Positions 44,506 to 59,500 of a DNA stretch of 64,000 bases are shown here, piece by piece. Location of the stretch: contig JAALGY010000038.1 of the NCBI GenBank assembly GCA_032358165.1, positions 310,001 to 374,000 on the forward strand. The letters run 5' to 3'. Source of the stretch: Diplosphaera chodatii. Its lineage: Eukaryota; Chlorophyta; Trebouxiophyceae; Prasiolales; Stichococcaceae. Below the pieces are notes generated by a model, which saw only the letters and a program-made list of their open reading frames with translations, was not told where the DNA came from and made no database searches. The number at the start of each line of letters is the position of its first letter. Position 1 is the first letter of the stretch. Position numbers and translations under genes: made by a program.

Positions 44506-47500
44506 TCAGCGCTGCCGCTTCTCCTTCCGGCGCTCACCCTTGTCCGCCTTCTCCGCCTTTGCCGCCTTTTCGTGGCGCCGCTCCTTCGAGGGCCTGGCCT
44601 CCGTCGGCGCCGGCGTGTCGGCGGGCGTCGGGCTGCCTCGCTCGCTGCTGCGCACCGACCTGGCGTCATCCCCTGCGCATGCAATGGGATGTAGGTGATG
44701 GCACCGACACAACAGTGACCAACATTGTCACTGGTTGTCGGCCCTGTGAACTTGCTTCTGACCGCTGGTGTTCACATATATGGCTGCTCCATGTGTGACG
44801 CATGAGATTCTTCAGGTGCGGACTTGGGTATGGCGCTGGCCCTGTGGCCGCATGTGAGCACCATCCGTCACGCATACACCGGTGATACCGTACAACATAC
44901 ACAGTGAGGGCAGCGCACCGCGGTCGCGGTGGTGGCGGCTCTTCTTCTCCTTGGGCGGCTTCTCAGATCGCTCCTTGGACTTGGCGCGGCTGCGCTTGTT
45001 CTCCTTGGCAGGCGCTTCGGCGGCCTGTTGCTGGCAGATCAGCAGAATGGTCAACAGCTTCGAGAGATAGAATCTGCATTGGGCACGCTGCTGCTGCTGG
45101 CTGACATGCAGTGCAGACAAGTGGGCTGCAACATCCAGCCCTGCTGCTGGGTCAGGGATCACACGGATGCCTCGGATTACTCGTTGCGCTGCTAGCACAG
45201 CGTCAGGGACAGCGGCACACCTCCTGGTCGGCGATGTACGAGTCCAGCTGGCGCAGCGTGCCGTCTGACAGGTCTTTGAGCCGCACCTGCATCCAAATGC
45301 ACACAGCAAAACATCAACAGAGCGGCAAACAGGATGGCAGCAGCGTCAAAGCTATATGTCACAGCTGATATCATGAAACAACGGTGTGCCAAGCCACCAA
45401 ACGATGCAGAGTAGCCAGACACCACGCACGGGTATGCTGTGGCCGCCCGCGGCAGCAACAGGCCGCATGGTCGGGTCGTCTGCGATGATCGCGTTGGCGC
45501 CCGCACGCGCCTCGGCCGGCAGCCCGCCCAGCCGCTTGGCCAGCTGCAGGCACCATGTCATAGGGTCTACTGCACTGCTGCATCAAGCATTGGCGCCAGG
45601 CCAGGTGCTGCGCTTCTGCTGTGCCACAGGGACCCCTGCCCCTGCTGCACCATGCCTCTGAGCAGGCTAGCTCTGCAGCTACAAAACCCCAGGCTCTTCC
45701 AAAGAAGCCTCGGGCTTGGAGACCTGAGCAGCATGAGAGGCGGAGGCAATGCTGGCGCCAGCACCGCCAACGGCAGCGGACCGACCAGCATCTGCAGCTG
45801 CCCCATCTGCAGTGCTGCAGGGTGGTGTGGTGCTGCCCACACGGCGGCCGCTGCTCAGGCGGAAGCCACCACTGGTCAGCAGCTGCTGTGGCGGCGACCC
45901 TATTATAGGCGCTGCAACCCGCAGCCGCGCTATTGCCGGTGTTGCCACGGTCACCCCTGCTGCCTTTGTGTGCTCTGGTGGCAGTGCCACCGACGCTGGG
46001 GCGGCCGATTGCTGCCGCCCCTGCAGGGCCCACCCACTTGAGAACAGCGATGCATGAGCCACCTTGCTCAGTGCCATGCATGCCTATCGCCATGGTCACC
46101 CGATAGCCATGTTCGTGACTGGTCTCCTCTAATTCCAGAGTGGGCTGGAGGTGGGCCGGTTGGTGGGCTGTGCACACATGCAGCACTTGCTTCCTTTGGC
46201 GCGTCTGAGCAAGTGACTGTGTGGACCCTACACAGCGGGAGTCACCTCAGCCCGCAGCGAGGAGTTGAACTCTGACGCCGCTGCGGCTGGCTGCGCTGCA
46301 GCATCGGCGTCGCCACGCCGCACCTTCTTGTCCCTGCTGGGCGGCCTCTCATCCTGTGTGGTCAGAATACGGGATGGTTGACACGTCTTCTGGATGCCTT
46401 CACAACATTCGTCGGGAGGGTACCAAAAGGCGCCCAGCGTGCAGCGGGGCACAGGCCTGCAGTGCCTCCTGGCCCACAGCAGCTCAGCCGCTGATGTCAG
46501 TTGCATACAGCGTGCTGCGTATACCTCGACGGGAGCAGCTGCCGGTGCCGCTGCGGGCTCATCCCGCTTCCGCTTGTCCGACGGAATGAACACGACCTGC
46601 AGACCAGCACACATGCTTGCGCACGGGCTGCTGCTGTGGAGCTGGCTCCTGAGGCGGTGCCCGCGAGCCATCCTTACAGATGATTTGCACATCGCCTGCC
46701 CCTAGCTGCAGCTTAACAAGCTGCTCACAGGGGATGCACACAGCAGCAGCACCTTTTCGTGCTTGCGGCGGGGCTTTGGCGTTTCGGGCTCGTCTGCAGC
46801 TGCTGGCTGTGCATCGGCTGCCGCCTCCTTCTTCACCCTCGCCGGCCCAGCGGCCCTTGCCGCAGCTGGAGCGGTGTCTGCTCCCGCGTCTGTGCGGTCG
46901 GCCGCCTCCTCCACCTTGACCGCAGCCGCAGTGCTTCGCCCACCCAACCGCGCCTGCATGTTGCAATTCAAACTCGGGTCTTGAAGCCCACTGCTGCAGC
47001 CAAACAACGCCTTGTTTGCTTCTCATACAATGGGACGTGTCTGCTTCTCATACACTGGGAAAACGCTGAAGATGTGCGACGCGACGCACTGCGATGTCAC
47101 GCCCCGTCTGCGGGTCAGCTGCCGCCGCCTCCTGCCTCCGCTTCGAGGGCTGTGCCTCTGCCGCGCCCGCGTCCACCGCCTTTGCGTCCGCTGCATCGCC
47201 CCTGGCGGCAGCCCGCAGGCGGGCGGTGCCCAGCGGCGCTTTGCCTGCATCGGACTCCGCCGCTGGCGCCTGCATGTGTGGACATCTCACGTGGGGCTGC
47301 ACCGCCAAGCAGAGGTGCTCTGATCAGCTCTTGTCAGGTGCACCGGGAGCCGACAGCTGATGCGACAGCCCCAGCTCGGGGCTTCTGTCAGCTTCGGCAG
47401 CTGGGCACCCCCGGGCCGTCAGGAGCACCCACACAAAGGGGGAACTCACGGCGTCGGAGGTGCGCAGCCGCTTGGCGGCGCGGTCGGCGCTGCCCTCCGG

Positions 47501-50500
47501 CTGCTCCGCGGCGGGCCGGCTGCCCTTGGAGCGCCCCGCCGACGGCCCGGGGGGCGTGAACTCGGGCGCCTCCACCCGCAGCTGCATGACAGCCAACCAC
47601 CGCAATCACCTCTGCTGGTCGCTGCAGAAACACGCAGGCTCTCCCGCACATGCAGTTGCTGGGCATTGCTACAAAACCACCAAACAGCTGCTGGGTGTGA
47701 CGATGTGTATGCGCTGCACATGCACCTTCGAGGAGCCGGCCCTGCGTGCCTCGCTGCGCGTGGGGGCGGCGCCGTCGTCCGCCGCCGCCCGCCCCTCTGC
47801 ACGCACTTTCCAAGTCCAGCATCGACACATGACCATGCAGCATGCCAGGAGATGCTGGTGCACACCCCACTTGCAGCTCTGCTCCGCCGTGAACAATGCG
47901 CGTCGCTTTATCACTGCGGTGATACTAAACAGATGGGATGTAGATTCAGTCACCCCTGCTGCTGGCGGGCGGCGTGGCGGCGGCGGCTCCGTCTGCGGCG
48001 TCGGCCCGCGAGCTGGGGCGCCTGCCGAGGCCGTTGCCGGCGTCCTTCCTTCCTACTTCCTTCTGCCGCACCTCCCCGTCCTCCCGCCCGCCGCCCCTCG
48101 CCTCGGCGGCGGGCCCAGCTGCCGCTGCGCCTGCCGCCCTCTCCGCCGCCCTGTCGGCGGCCTTGTCGGCGGCCTTGGCCGCGGATCTGCTGGACTCGCC
48201 AGCCTTGGCGGGCCGCTCTGCAGGGTCCGGGCCCGTCCTGCATGGCGGCAACCCCAGCAGTAGGATGCACTGCAGCACCATGTCCCTGTGCGACGCTGCC
48301 CATAAACCCTGCCATCCGTGTCAGATCACACCCGAGTCCTCCAGGGCCTCATGCGACTTGAATGGCCCTGCCATGTTTTGCGTCATTTCAGACTATTTGA
48401 CTCTGGCCGTCTGTTCTGCACCCACTGACGACTTGGCGCATCGGGACTCTCCTGACCACCCGCCCACCTGGACGCTGGCCGATCGACCTCGCGGCCGGCT
48501 TTCGCATCTGCACCCTTGGCGTCTGCAGCCTTGCCGCGCGCCTCGGCCTTGGCTGCGCTGCCGCCGGCCTCCCACGCAGCGCCAGCCGCCTCCTCTGCTT
48601 TGGCTGCAGAAGTGGGCAGCAGTTTCACTTAGCATGACTCCAGACGCATACGATTGCATCCACACACTTGCGTGCGTCCATGCATGTGGATGCCACCCGA
48701 TGCCACGTGCTGTTGTGCAGTTGTTGTTACCCGGCTTGCGGGAGGCCTTCGGAGCTGGCTTGACCTCCTCGGCAGAGGCGGCAGCCTTGGCAGCCCGCCG
48801 CTTCGCCACCACATCCGGGTCGTCCAGGTAGTCCTTCTGGGCCCACAGCCTGCGGCGAAAGGATCCAACCCCTGCTTGATGCCTAGAACCCTATGGTTGC
48901 AGCATCTGATTATGAGATATGCGTGGAAGCAGCCTTGACGGGGTGGTGCCTGCTGACCAGCTGCCGCGTGTGTCCCGCTGCCGCATGTGCGCCACAAAGC
49001 CACTCAGCTGGACTCCCAGCTCGCACCGTCACACACAACCGGGCTCGCGAGCCGGCACAGCACTCACGTGCGCAGCGCGAACTGGGCGGTCAGCGTGTTG
49101 TTGTACATGTTGGCCTGGGTCTTCAGGTCCTCGCGCGCCTCGGTGTCCCGCAGCTTGGCCGTCGCCTGCTGCAGGTGGGACGCCACGCCGCCCATCTCCG
49201 GAAACACCTGCGCCAGGGGCCGCGGCTTCATTGCTTCATTGTCAGCGCTTGCGACTCGACTGTTTTACATGGCAACGACTGTGACAGACGCAAGGGGCGT
49301 GACCGTCACGGTTGATGAATTTTGGCTCCTCAGCTGACGTTCCCCTTGTCCTGCAGTTTCTTGTGTCAAGGATAGCGATGCGCGAATGCAGTCACCTTCA
49401 CGATCTTGTTGAGGATGATGAGCGAGTTGCGGATGTGCACGTACTCGCCGCTGTCCAGCGCGGTGCGGAAAATCTGCATTGACAGGGCAATGCCAAGCTC
49501 CCGTCCCACAACATTGCTGCAGCAGCGGAAGGGAGAACAGCACCAACAGGCTTGCTGTGCCTCATTCGGCCATGCTCAATCCAGCGTCTCAGCAGCGGCT
49601 GCTCGGCATGTGGTGGCACGCGCACCTTGCCCAGCTTGTGCTGCCACTTGGAGTTGAGCTTGCGGAACTCGTCGTAGGAGGTGCGCCGGGAGCTAGGCTG
49701 CGTGAAGTTGATGGCGAAGCAGGGGGACGCGGCGCACTCCGCCGCGTACACCCTGGCGCTGCCCTGCAGGGAAATCCCTACGTTCACCCACCCAGCCGCA
49801 GCGCCCTGATGCATGCTGGACACTCAGACGAGTGGCGAGTGCCGCCCCGCGGCTTGCTGCTGCTTGTGTGGTGTCATGCGGCAGAAGCCAGCCGAGCATG
49901 CAGCCTGGGAGCCTGTCCGGGTGTGTCACCAGCGCAGGACGCAAGGAAATCGGGAGTAGTGCCATCTGGCAAGCAGGACGGCTTTGAGGCGGGGTCGGGG
50001 TGCGGGGCGCACCCGCCAGTGCGCCATGAGCGACAGCGTGTGCTGCAGGAACAGCCCCAGGTTGGCCGCCTCCGCATCGGTGGAGCACAGCACCAGCTCC
50101 ACCATGTCCTTGATCACCTGGTGCAAGGGAGGAAGTTCCCATTCAAGATTCAGAGGCGTACTGATGCAAGCTCGTGGCAGCAGATCATGCCATCTGGCAG
50201 TCTGTTACAGCGATGGGAGGTGCCCCGCAGTCTGCTGACACATGCACAGGGCCGTCGTGTCACGCGGCCACGCTGCCCGCAGAGAACCGCACCTTGTCGT
50301 AGATCTGGATGGAGGGGAAGCCCCAGGCGTTGAGCGTGTGCAGGCGGTGGATGAACTTGGCGCAGAACACCGCGTCCGCGGCGCTGTGCTTCAGCCGCGG
50401 CATGACGCTGCAGCCACACCGTGGAGATTTGCAAGCCACGCAAGGTGCTGTGGCTATAGTGTGCACAGCAAGCTATACAGGAAGCCAACTCCAGGTATGT

Positions 50501-53500
50501 ATACATCTGCGGTGCAGGAGTAGCGGGCCACACAGCAGACGTCAAAAATCAGAGGAGCGGTCGGGGCGGGGCGCCGCACCAGTGCAATACAAAGGTGTCG
50601 GCAAAGTGCCGCAGCCCGGGCGCGCTGCGCAGCCAGGTGTCGGACTGCGCCTTGAGGCGCGCCGCCACCGCCGCGTGGTTCCTCTGCTGCGCCTTCAGCT
50701 CCGCCGGCAGCTTCTCCAGCACGTGCTGCACAAAGCGGACCGAACACACCGGTGAAAGGAAGAATAGAGGTGAGAAAGAATTGTGACATCGAAGAGTAGG
50801 ATGCAGAGGGCATGGTGCTGCGCGCGGTGCAGAGCACCTCCGCGCATGGGGCCGCCACCTGATGTCGGCTGCAATACACATGCAGGTACACAGCTACCAC
50901 TGCACGCATGACTGTGGTGCTGACAGCACCTCGATGCGCTGGATCTCCTTGGTGGCGGTTGGGATGTCCGGGTGTGCGGCCATGACGGCGTCCTCCACCA
51001 TGTACCCCCGCCGCCGGGCCTGACCGCGATTGCCACGACACGTGAGCATCCATCTCATCCAAATGACTTTGGATGATATGGGATATTCAGGTGCACTGGA
51101 CAGGCCGGCGGCGTTGGATGTCCCGTCCCACAATCACCTCGGCGTCGCGCTCCGCCGCCCGCACCGCATCCTTCTTGTTGCGCAGCTGCACCGTCAGCCG
51201 CGTCATCTCCCGCTGGTACCTGCAGAGCGGGCCATGCAACATTACCGCTGCCTGTTCACATGGCACGTGTCTGAAGCGACGAGCTGGCTTCGCCTGGGTT
51301 TTCCACACTGGACGATCGGCCAGTTGCAGCTTGAGGCGCTGTGAAAAATGTCATCCATGCCCGCTCTCACGTCCGTAGGCTTCATCTGGGCACACCAGCA
51401 AATACTTATGCCCGCCTGCTGATACACATGGCAGGCAATGCTGCTGGGTGACTGCCAACGTCGACCCAAAGTCGACAGGCAGCATATGCCACCCCCACCA
51501 CCGCCCCCTCTCTGTTGATCAGTCCACACGATACTGAGGCCAGCCTCCATAGTTTAGGTCGATAGGTCAGCAGGTGTACTGCTGCTCTAGTTTACCACAC
51601 CCAACAGCAGGCACAATGTATTGACGCTAGAAAGCAATATGTTGACTTGGCAGGACTACTGCCAAGGTCCCCAGACCTCGGTCTGCATGCAAAATGACCA
51701 GAGTTGGGCCTGGCAACCTCAGCAGTAGTCCTGCAGATGTCAGCTTCAATAATTTGTAGCGAACGTCAATAAAAGCTCAATATATTGTGTTGTTGTGCCT
51801 GCTCCAACAGCGCTGTGCCGCTGTTGACTGGGGTCGCTCGGCATTCTGTCCACCATGACACATTCTGGTTCCCCTGCCATCCACCTACTTGAATGATGGA
51901 CTGGAGCATTGCCACTGCGAAATCCAGTTGCAAACACCCCAACACTCAGGCCTGCCAGTTTGGGGTGCGGCATGCAGCCGGCCAAAACGGACTGGCTGGT
52001 TCCTTGCCATGATCGCTGCAGACTCAGATCAGTAAACACACTTGCGAACTAAACTTCTCCAAGACATGGAACAGTGACTCACGACTCGGTGGGGACGTGG
52101 ATGTCGTACAGCGACAGGCTCCAGAAGGTGGTGTACAGCTCCACCGGGATGATGTCCCACACGGCGGCGGGCAGCACCGCCCGCACGCTCGCCGCCACCG
52201 CCGGCCAGGTCAGCTGCCCGCTCGCAGGGGCCGCCGCCTCGCCGGGGACCTCGCCTACAGATCATGGTGGGACCGTTACAGCAACAGGGCAGTTGCAACC
52301 AAGCTTTGAACCGTTCAAAATGAAGTGCTGGTTGCCGGTGGTGTCTCTGTGAATTTTGTAGCCATCATGGCATCATGGCACACTGCAGAGCAAGTGCACA
52401 CACACCAGATGGCTGGACGGCTGAACAGCCAGAAGGATGCCTCAACAGCAAGGGCCTGATGTCGGCGCACCTGGCTCGGGGGCTGCCGGCTGGGGCTCCT
52501 CGATCTCGCCCTCCTCCGCCGCCACCTCCCCGTCCTCCGGTTTCGCATCCACCCTGGGCGCCTCCAGCGTCGGCGGGATGACGCGCGCGATGATCGGCCG
52601 GTACAGCTGGAAGGCTGCCTCCTGCAGGGTTGATAGCGTGCACCTGAGTCACCCGAACAACCCCCAGACTGACTGCGCCTGCTCAGCGCAACAAGCACAT
52701 GCGAAGCTTGATATCATGCTGAAGTCAGACACATCTGTGACCCTGCAGCCTGCATGCAAGTCCAGGCATCACTCCGTGCATGGGACACACATGGGATGCA
52801 GTCCAATGAATTCGTGCCCATCCGGCTGATCAACCGTAGCACATGTAGATTCCAAATAGCATGCCAACGCAGCAACAGTGTCACTGTGTCGACTGGTCGA
52901 GAAGCTGGTACTGTATCTTTCCACATGCAGTGAAGGTGGCCAGCTTTGACAGGCAACAGCATGCTGGGAGTGTGCCAGCAGTGTTCTAGTCGATACAGCT
53001 CTTTTGTGTGCGCGTAGGTAAGGTTGCAACTTGCAAGGCCTATGACTGGCGCACCGGGTCCATGCCGTAGTCCCCGACCAGGGACTCCAGCGGCGGCAGC
53101 AGCCGGGCATAGTCCGCCGGCGCCATTGCGCCCTTCAGGAAGTCGCCAAACTGCAGGGGAAGCAGCCCTGACGGGGATCAAGGTGTGTGCTGCGAGCGAT
53201 TGACATCGTGTAAAGTACATCATCATCTAGTGAAGGCTCGGCTCAGGAGCACATCAATCAGGCGGGTTTTCACATACAAAGGTGTGATGGATGAGCTACA
53301 TACCTGCAGCAGCGTCTGGGAGGCCTTGTCGTACAGCTCCGCCACCAGCTTGAGGTGCGGCGACTCCGTCTGCAGCGCGATCACGCGCAGCTGCTGCCCC
53401 AGCAGCAGCAGGAGCGGCAGCGCCAGCTGCTGCTCCCCCGGCCCCTGCAGCACACCCAACATGCATCACACACAGCTGGATGCAGCTCAGTGCCACATGC

Positions 53501-56500
53501 TGATTTTCGGCAGCTGTTGTCTGCAGCAGCCTGCTGCATGTGTCACACCCACATGCTGAGCGGTAAGGCCCCACAAAGCGGCGCAGCTTGCAGCCAGGCC
53601 CTGCGGAGTGGCAGCACACCCGGCGCGCACCTGCTGCAGCGCGGACAGCAGCCGCGCGGCGCCCTTCTGCAGCTGCTTCGCGTTGCGCACGACGCCGAAC
53701 GCGAGCGTCTGGGTGCGCAGCGTGTCGCCGCCCGCCATGCCGTCCACCTGCTCCTGGCTCAGGTCCGGCACCGTCACCGTGCCCTGCAGCGGCATGTCCG
53801 GTGCATGTGGGTCCTTGCTCATTTAGAGCCGCAGTCGAACAGGCCGCTGGCACCATGGAACCACCCCGTCGGCGATGTGCACCTGGTGGTATGTTATGGG
53901 TCACAGGCCCACACAAGTACAGCAAGCTCGTCAGGCTTGTCGTTCGACGTGAGAGGGCAGGTGCCGCCTTGCAGGTCACGACATAAGAGAACCCCTGAAC
54001 CGCAGCCTGCTTTGGTTGCAGCTGCGGGGAGTGCGCACCGTCATGACGGACACCAGCTCCTTGAGCAGCAGCAGGTCGAAGGCCTGCCCCGAGCGCAGCG
54101 TGTGCGTCAGGTACTGCGCCAGCGCCGCCACATCCACGCCCGCCCACGCCTGCCAGATTTGCACACGATGAATCAAACAGCTCGCGGGATGGTCCTGTGC
54201 CTGTGGCAGGTGCCCGGCTCGCAAAACAGACGAGTGGGTCGACAGACAACAGGGTTGCACCTTGGCAGCGTGCCCGGTGAAGAGCGCAAGCGCCGTGAGC
54301 CAGTCCGCGATGTTCACGCCGTCCTGCTTCAGCTTCTCCCGCCCTGCGCACGCGTCAAGATGCCATGACAGTCCAAGACGCTGGGCAGGTTTCACGGACG
54401 AGCAGCCAGCATGCATCAGATTTGGGTGTGATGTCTGGCGGCACAGCTGTCGGCTTGTTTGCAAGCACAATGAGAGCATCAGATGATCCTTTTGCAAAGG
54501 CAAACCGCGTGAGCACACCTGAGCCGGCGAGGCGGTCGATGATGGCGAAGGTCAGCACATCGAAGCCCAGGGGCGTGAGGTAGCGCAGCGCCTCCACATA
54601 CGGCTCCACCATGTTGGGGTACGCCTCCACCTGCAGGCGACGCTGTGCTTTACTGCATCACCCACCCAGCAGATGCCTACTGTGCACGCCTGGGCTGCAC
54701 AGTAGCCCATGCACACCCGGCTGCCAGCTCGGTTGCACTGCCCTGACTGACATGGTGCTTCACGTCTGGACGCTGCCGCTGGCAGCACCTGCTACCCAGT
54801 GCTGGTACGCACTTCAGCATGATGCAGCGCTGACAGACGGCTGCAGTCTGCCTCAGCCCGGTGCACACCGCAGAGCAAGCGCACCTGGGCGATGACCAGC
54901 TGCGCGACGGCCAGCGGGTTGGCCGCCGCGATCTTGGCGAGCATGCGCCCGAACATCTTGATCTCCCCCTTCTTGTCCTTCGCGCTCTCGGGCGCGTGCA
55001 CCCGCCGCAGCACCTTCTTGAGCTCCGTGACGGCCAGCTTGGCGGACGCCGTCAGGAGCGGCGTCGCCTGGGTCGTCTCCTGCAGCCGCCGTGGGGCTGC
55101 TGGTGAGTGGCATGCGCTTCAGTGGTCGACTTTGATTGGGGCTGGAAGGCCCAGGTTTGGCTCTTCATAGACCGTCCGATCAGACTGGGTCGCAACCTGC
55201 AGTGCCCTCCGTTCCACTGCCGACGCCGGCTCGCACAGTGGATGTGGACTTGTCGCAGCCGGGCGAGGCAAAGGCGCACCCGCAGCTCGCTGTACAGGCG
55301 GTAGCGCGAGGTGTAGGGCAGCTGCGACAGGGCGCCGTAGATCTCGCATGCCACCGCGGGCACCGCCCCCGTCAGCAGCATGCCCGGCAGCAGCACCCCG
55401 CTCAGCACCTCCTCCACCTGGCGACGTCGCACCAGTTTTGGTCAGGCTCCTTCCATGCTGCAGTCCCAATTTGTTGGGCAAGCTGCCGAGGGTCGCTGAG
55501 GTCCCAGCCAGCACTCGGGAGGCGCGTGCATGGCAGCGGCGTCTGTATGCCGCCAACATCTTGCGCAGAGGGGTGCTGCGCCACCGCCTCTGTTGCAGTC
55601 TGACATGCCGACGTGCAGATGGTGCCATGCGTGCACACCTGGGCGACTGCTGACGCTGCGGCGCTGCTGGCGTCCGCCGCCGCGGCCGCCTGGCTGTGGG
55701 CCAGCACGAAGCGCAGCACGCGCGACAGCCGCGCCATGAGCGCCACGTCCACGGCGATGTGCGGCCCCAGCACCCGCAGCCGCTCCAGCAGGTCGTCCGG
55801 CAGCGTCGGCGGCGTGGCTGGGTCTGGCGCCTGCACATGTATGGTAGGACTGTGGACGATGCTACTGCATGCTGTGGATGTCCCGACCAGTATTGAGCCA
55901 GAACGGAGAAGAAGCTGGAGGACTGCCCAAGGGAGCAGCTGCCCGAAATGATTCATCCATCTACACAGCAGGCCAGCTGCACCGTCAGCAGCAGCCGGCA
56001 GATAAAGTCGCCGGATGTTAGTGGTGCTGGTTGGTGCACCTTTGGCTGCGCCGCGGCCAGCAGGGGGGCCAGCAGCCGAGCCGCGTCGGCCGCGAGCGCC
56101 GCCGCTACAGGGGGGTGCGCCGCAGGCGACACGCCCAGCGCGCTCAGCCACCCCATCAGCGTGCTCGCACGACCCCAGTCGCCCGCCTGCATACCACAAG
56201 ACCTTCCTTTGAAAGATGAGCCATGTCTGCTGAAAGTTGAGCGACAGCGGCCAGGCCTCATGCAACAGGCGGGAGTTCGAGCAGAGGCTGGCTCCCCGCA
56301 AGTGCGCAGCGCCTCGGCTGGTCAGGCATGTGCTGCGGCTACTTTCCCCCCGTCTGCAGAGCTGCCGAACACATGCCGTCGGACCCTGGGCACGCGCACC
56401 CTGAGCAGCGCCGCCAGCAGGCCCAGCTTCTGGTTGTTGGCGGCCAGCGGGGCGCGCGCCGCCTCCGCCATGGGCCGCACATCCAGCCGCAGCGTGCCGC

Positions 56501-59500
56501 TGGTCAGCACCGCGGGCCCCCGCGGCTGCCCCGCCTCCTGCTGCTGCTGCGACAGCAGGTTGAAGGGTGCCAGTGTTATGCCGTCGTGTGTGCCGTTTCC
56601 ATTGCCCAGTCAGGTAGGCAGGTGGGCTGTGCTGGTCGGACAGTGTCAAAACCCGTGTACCAGCAGCAGGCACCTGGTGCATGGTCAAACTACAGCTCAG
56701 GGGACAAGCCTGCTGGGTGCACGTGCCATGCCCTCAGTTTCAGGTTTTGTTGCATGTGGCTGCGGCGGCTGGCTCACCGGCTCAGCGGCAGTGGCAGACA
56801 GGCTGATGACGCCGATGCCGCGGATCTCTTTCGCCAGAGCCGACGCCGCGTCCTTGGCGGCGGCCGCCATCGCATCGTCTGATGGCGACAGGTGGCCCAT
56901 CACCGCCTCCAGGCTCACGATGCCCGCCTGCAGTGGGCATGTTTGATCTTGACTCGTAAAATCAAGGGAGAAGCGCCTGCCATCAGGCGCACATGACATG
57001 CATTCTTGCATGCGGAAAGCAGCAGCAGGATGCCAGAGTGTGTGTGTCCGTGATGGCTGCCACGGCGGCAGATCGTGGTGTGAGCCTGACACATCTGCAC
57101 CATGAACTGACCGGCCCTCAGCCAGCATGGTCCTTGAGGTCATGCGAGTTTCTCAACCCCATCTTGGCATACGACCATGCAACTTTGCTGTACGTTGGAA
57201 CGAGAGACCACGCATCAGGCAAGCCCCCGAGCAGCAGCTCGAGCTGCCTGCAACAGGGTTGCGCCACACCACCCACACATCCTGAACGCGACATGTCGGA
57301 TATCCTCTGGGACGCCCACCTGCATGAGCGCGACGGCCACCGCGAAGAGGCTGTCGGGCGTGGCGCCGGCCGCCGCCGCGTGCTGGAACAGGAAGCCCAG
57401 CGTCTGGCCCACGCTGTGCGGCACGAACAGCCGGAACAGCGGCAGGTACGCGCCGTTGGCGGGCTGCGCGGCGTGCGCCTGCAGCGCCAGCGCGATCGCG
57501 CGGTTGGGGTCCAGGTCGAAGTACCCGATCAGCGCCTTCACCTCCAGCACCTGCGCCAGCGAGAGCAGGTCTGTCGAGTACGATGTGCAGCGATGCTCAA
57601 GAGCAGAGCACCTTCCACCAACTACGCCGCGGTCCGACGGTTGGGCAGACTTGCCGGAGCACAAGAGCACAAGCATTGCAGGGCCATGTTCAGATCGCCT
57701 AGTGGCAGTGCTCGCGTCAGTGCCTCTAGACAACAACATCGCTTCCGAGGCTCACCAGGCCGGGAACGGACGCAGGCGACAGCGCAGCGGCGCCAAAGCG
57801 ATTGAGCGCGGCCAGCAGCTTGGCAAAGCCCTCGCCCTCCTCGCGCAGCAGGTTGAACTTCTGCTGCGTGTACACCGCCTGCGTGTACGGTACAGCGGGT
57901 CAGCACAGCTTGCAGGACTGGATCAGCTCAAGCGGGGCAAGCGGAGCCCCGAGCATGACGAGCACCTGATGGATTTGCTGGCATACACAACAAAAAGAAC
58001 CTCCACCCGTCTTCGCAAACAGGACACGATGGTGCCAGGCACGCTGCAAGGGGCGAAGCTGGAACATCGGGCACGCCATATGGGTTGTGTGCAACTCTGC
58101 TGCGGCGGCGGTGCGCCAGCCAGCGTGCCTTGGTGTTGACGCGGATGCCCTTCTTGTGCCACGCGGCGGCGGACACCACCAGGCCGCCCGCCTCCAAAAA
58201 GTCGTCGTCCGCGGTCTCCATCACCTGCCGCTTCGTCACCTGCGTGCAGCCGCCCCAACGGCCATATATTCACGACAGCGACTCACGCTCAACTCAGCGC
58301 CGTGCAGATTGCATGCAGCAGTCCTCGCCCCAGCAGCTCGCGGTGCAGTTCGCGAGCTGCGCTGCCAGCGTGCAAGGTCCACTGGGGTCAAGCCGCCGCA
58401 CCATGCCCTGCTTGATGAGGTCCTGCAGCAGCGCGACCAGGCGCTCCCGGGGGCCCTCCTCCTCCCCAGCGGGAGGCGGCGCCGTGGCCGGCACCACGCT
58501 GCCCACCGCCTGCATGCACAGTGCACCAGGGTCGTAACGTCGGCCTACTGATCAGGGGCACGGGGTTGGAAACATGCTGTCGGGCAACTTGAACAGCAAC
58601 AGGCAGCACGTCGAGCGTGTCATGGCTACTGCAGCCGCCGACAGCAAGGATGCCAGTCTGGCTTGTTGGTCGATCAGCCGTGACTCCAGGTGTTTTGGTT
58701 TTGGTGTGCACGAGGATCAATTACACTGGCCATGTGGATCTGCATGAGTGCCGCACCTGGAGCCAGGCCATCCACAGCACATCCGCCACCGCAGCGCCGC
58801 AGCCATCCGCCACAGCCCCAGCACACCGCACGCCGTCCGCAAACTTGTCCGGTGCCAGCTCGCCCTGCGCCAGAGTGCACGATGAGGCCTGTGACCCTGC
58901 TGTCAGCGTCACCACCCTTGGCACGCGAATCCACGAAAGCTTGTCATGCGTCATGACTCGAGCAGGCTTCGCCTCATGAGTCTTTGAAGAGTTGCCACAA
59001 TGGCTGTGCGCCCGGCAGACGCTGCCCACCTGTGTGACCGCGCGGCACAATTCGAACAGGTACTGCTGGAGCTTGGCGGGCGTGACGCCGGTGATGGTCG
59101 GCCCCGTCTCGCTTGGCACCAGCTGCGCATATGCACACAAACACGTTGTGCGAGAAAACACTTGGCACCCAAACGGCATCCCGTGCCGAGGGTAGGTTTG
59201 GGGCGCCACATGTGGCGGCTCGTGTGAAACTGCCTTGCACACTGGCGCTGCTAGGCTGTGCGAAAAGCCGCTAGTAGTATGTTGTGGGCTGAAAGCCATT
59301 TGAGACCGGGCTATGTTCTGCAGCCGCGGAGTTGGTAATGTCAGCCGTGAAATGCACTGAGTGACGCGGCGCTGGTCCCATTGCCGCGCAACAACAGCTG
59401 CTGCGTTTGCCAGCACCAGTACCTCTTGGGCTGGAGATTGAAGCCGTTCGTTCTGTGATCACCGTCCGGTGCTCTCACCTTGCCGTCATTGATGGCAGCA

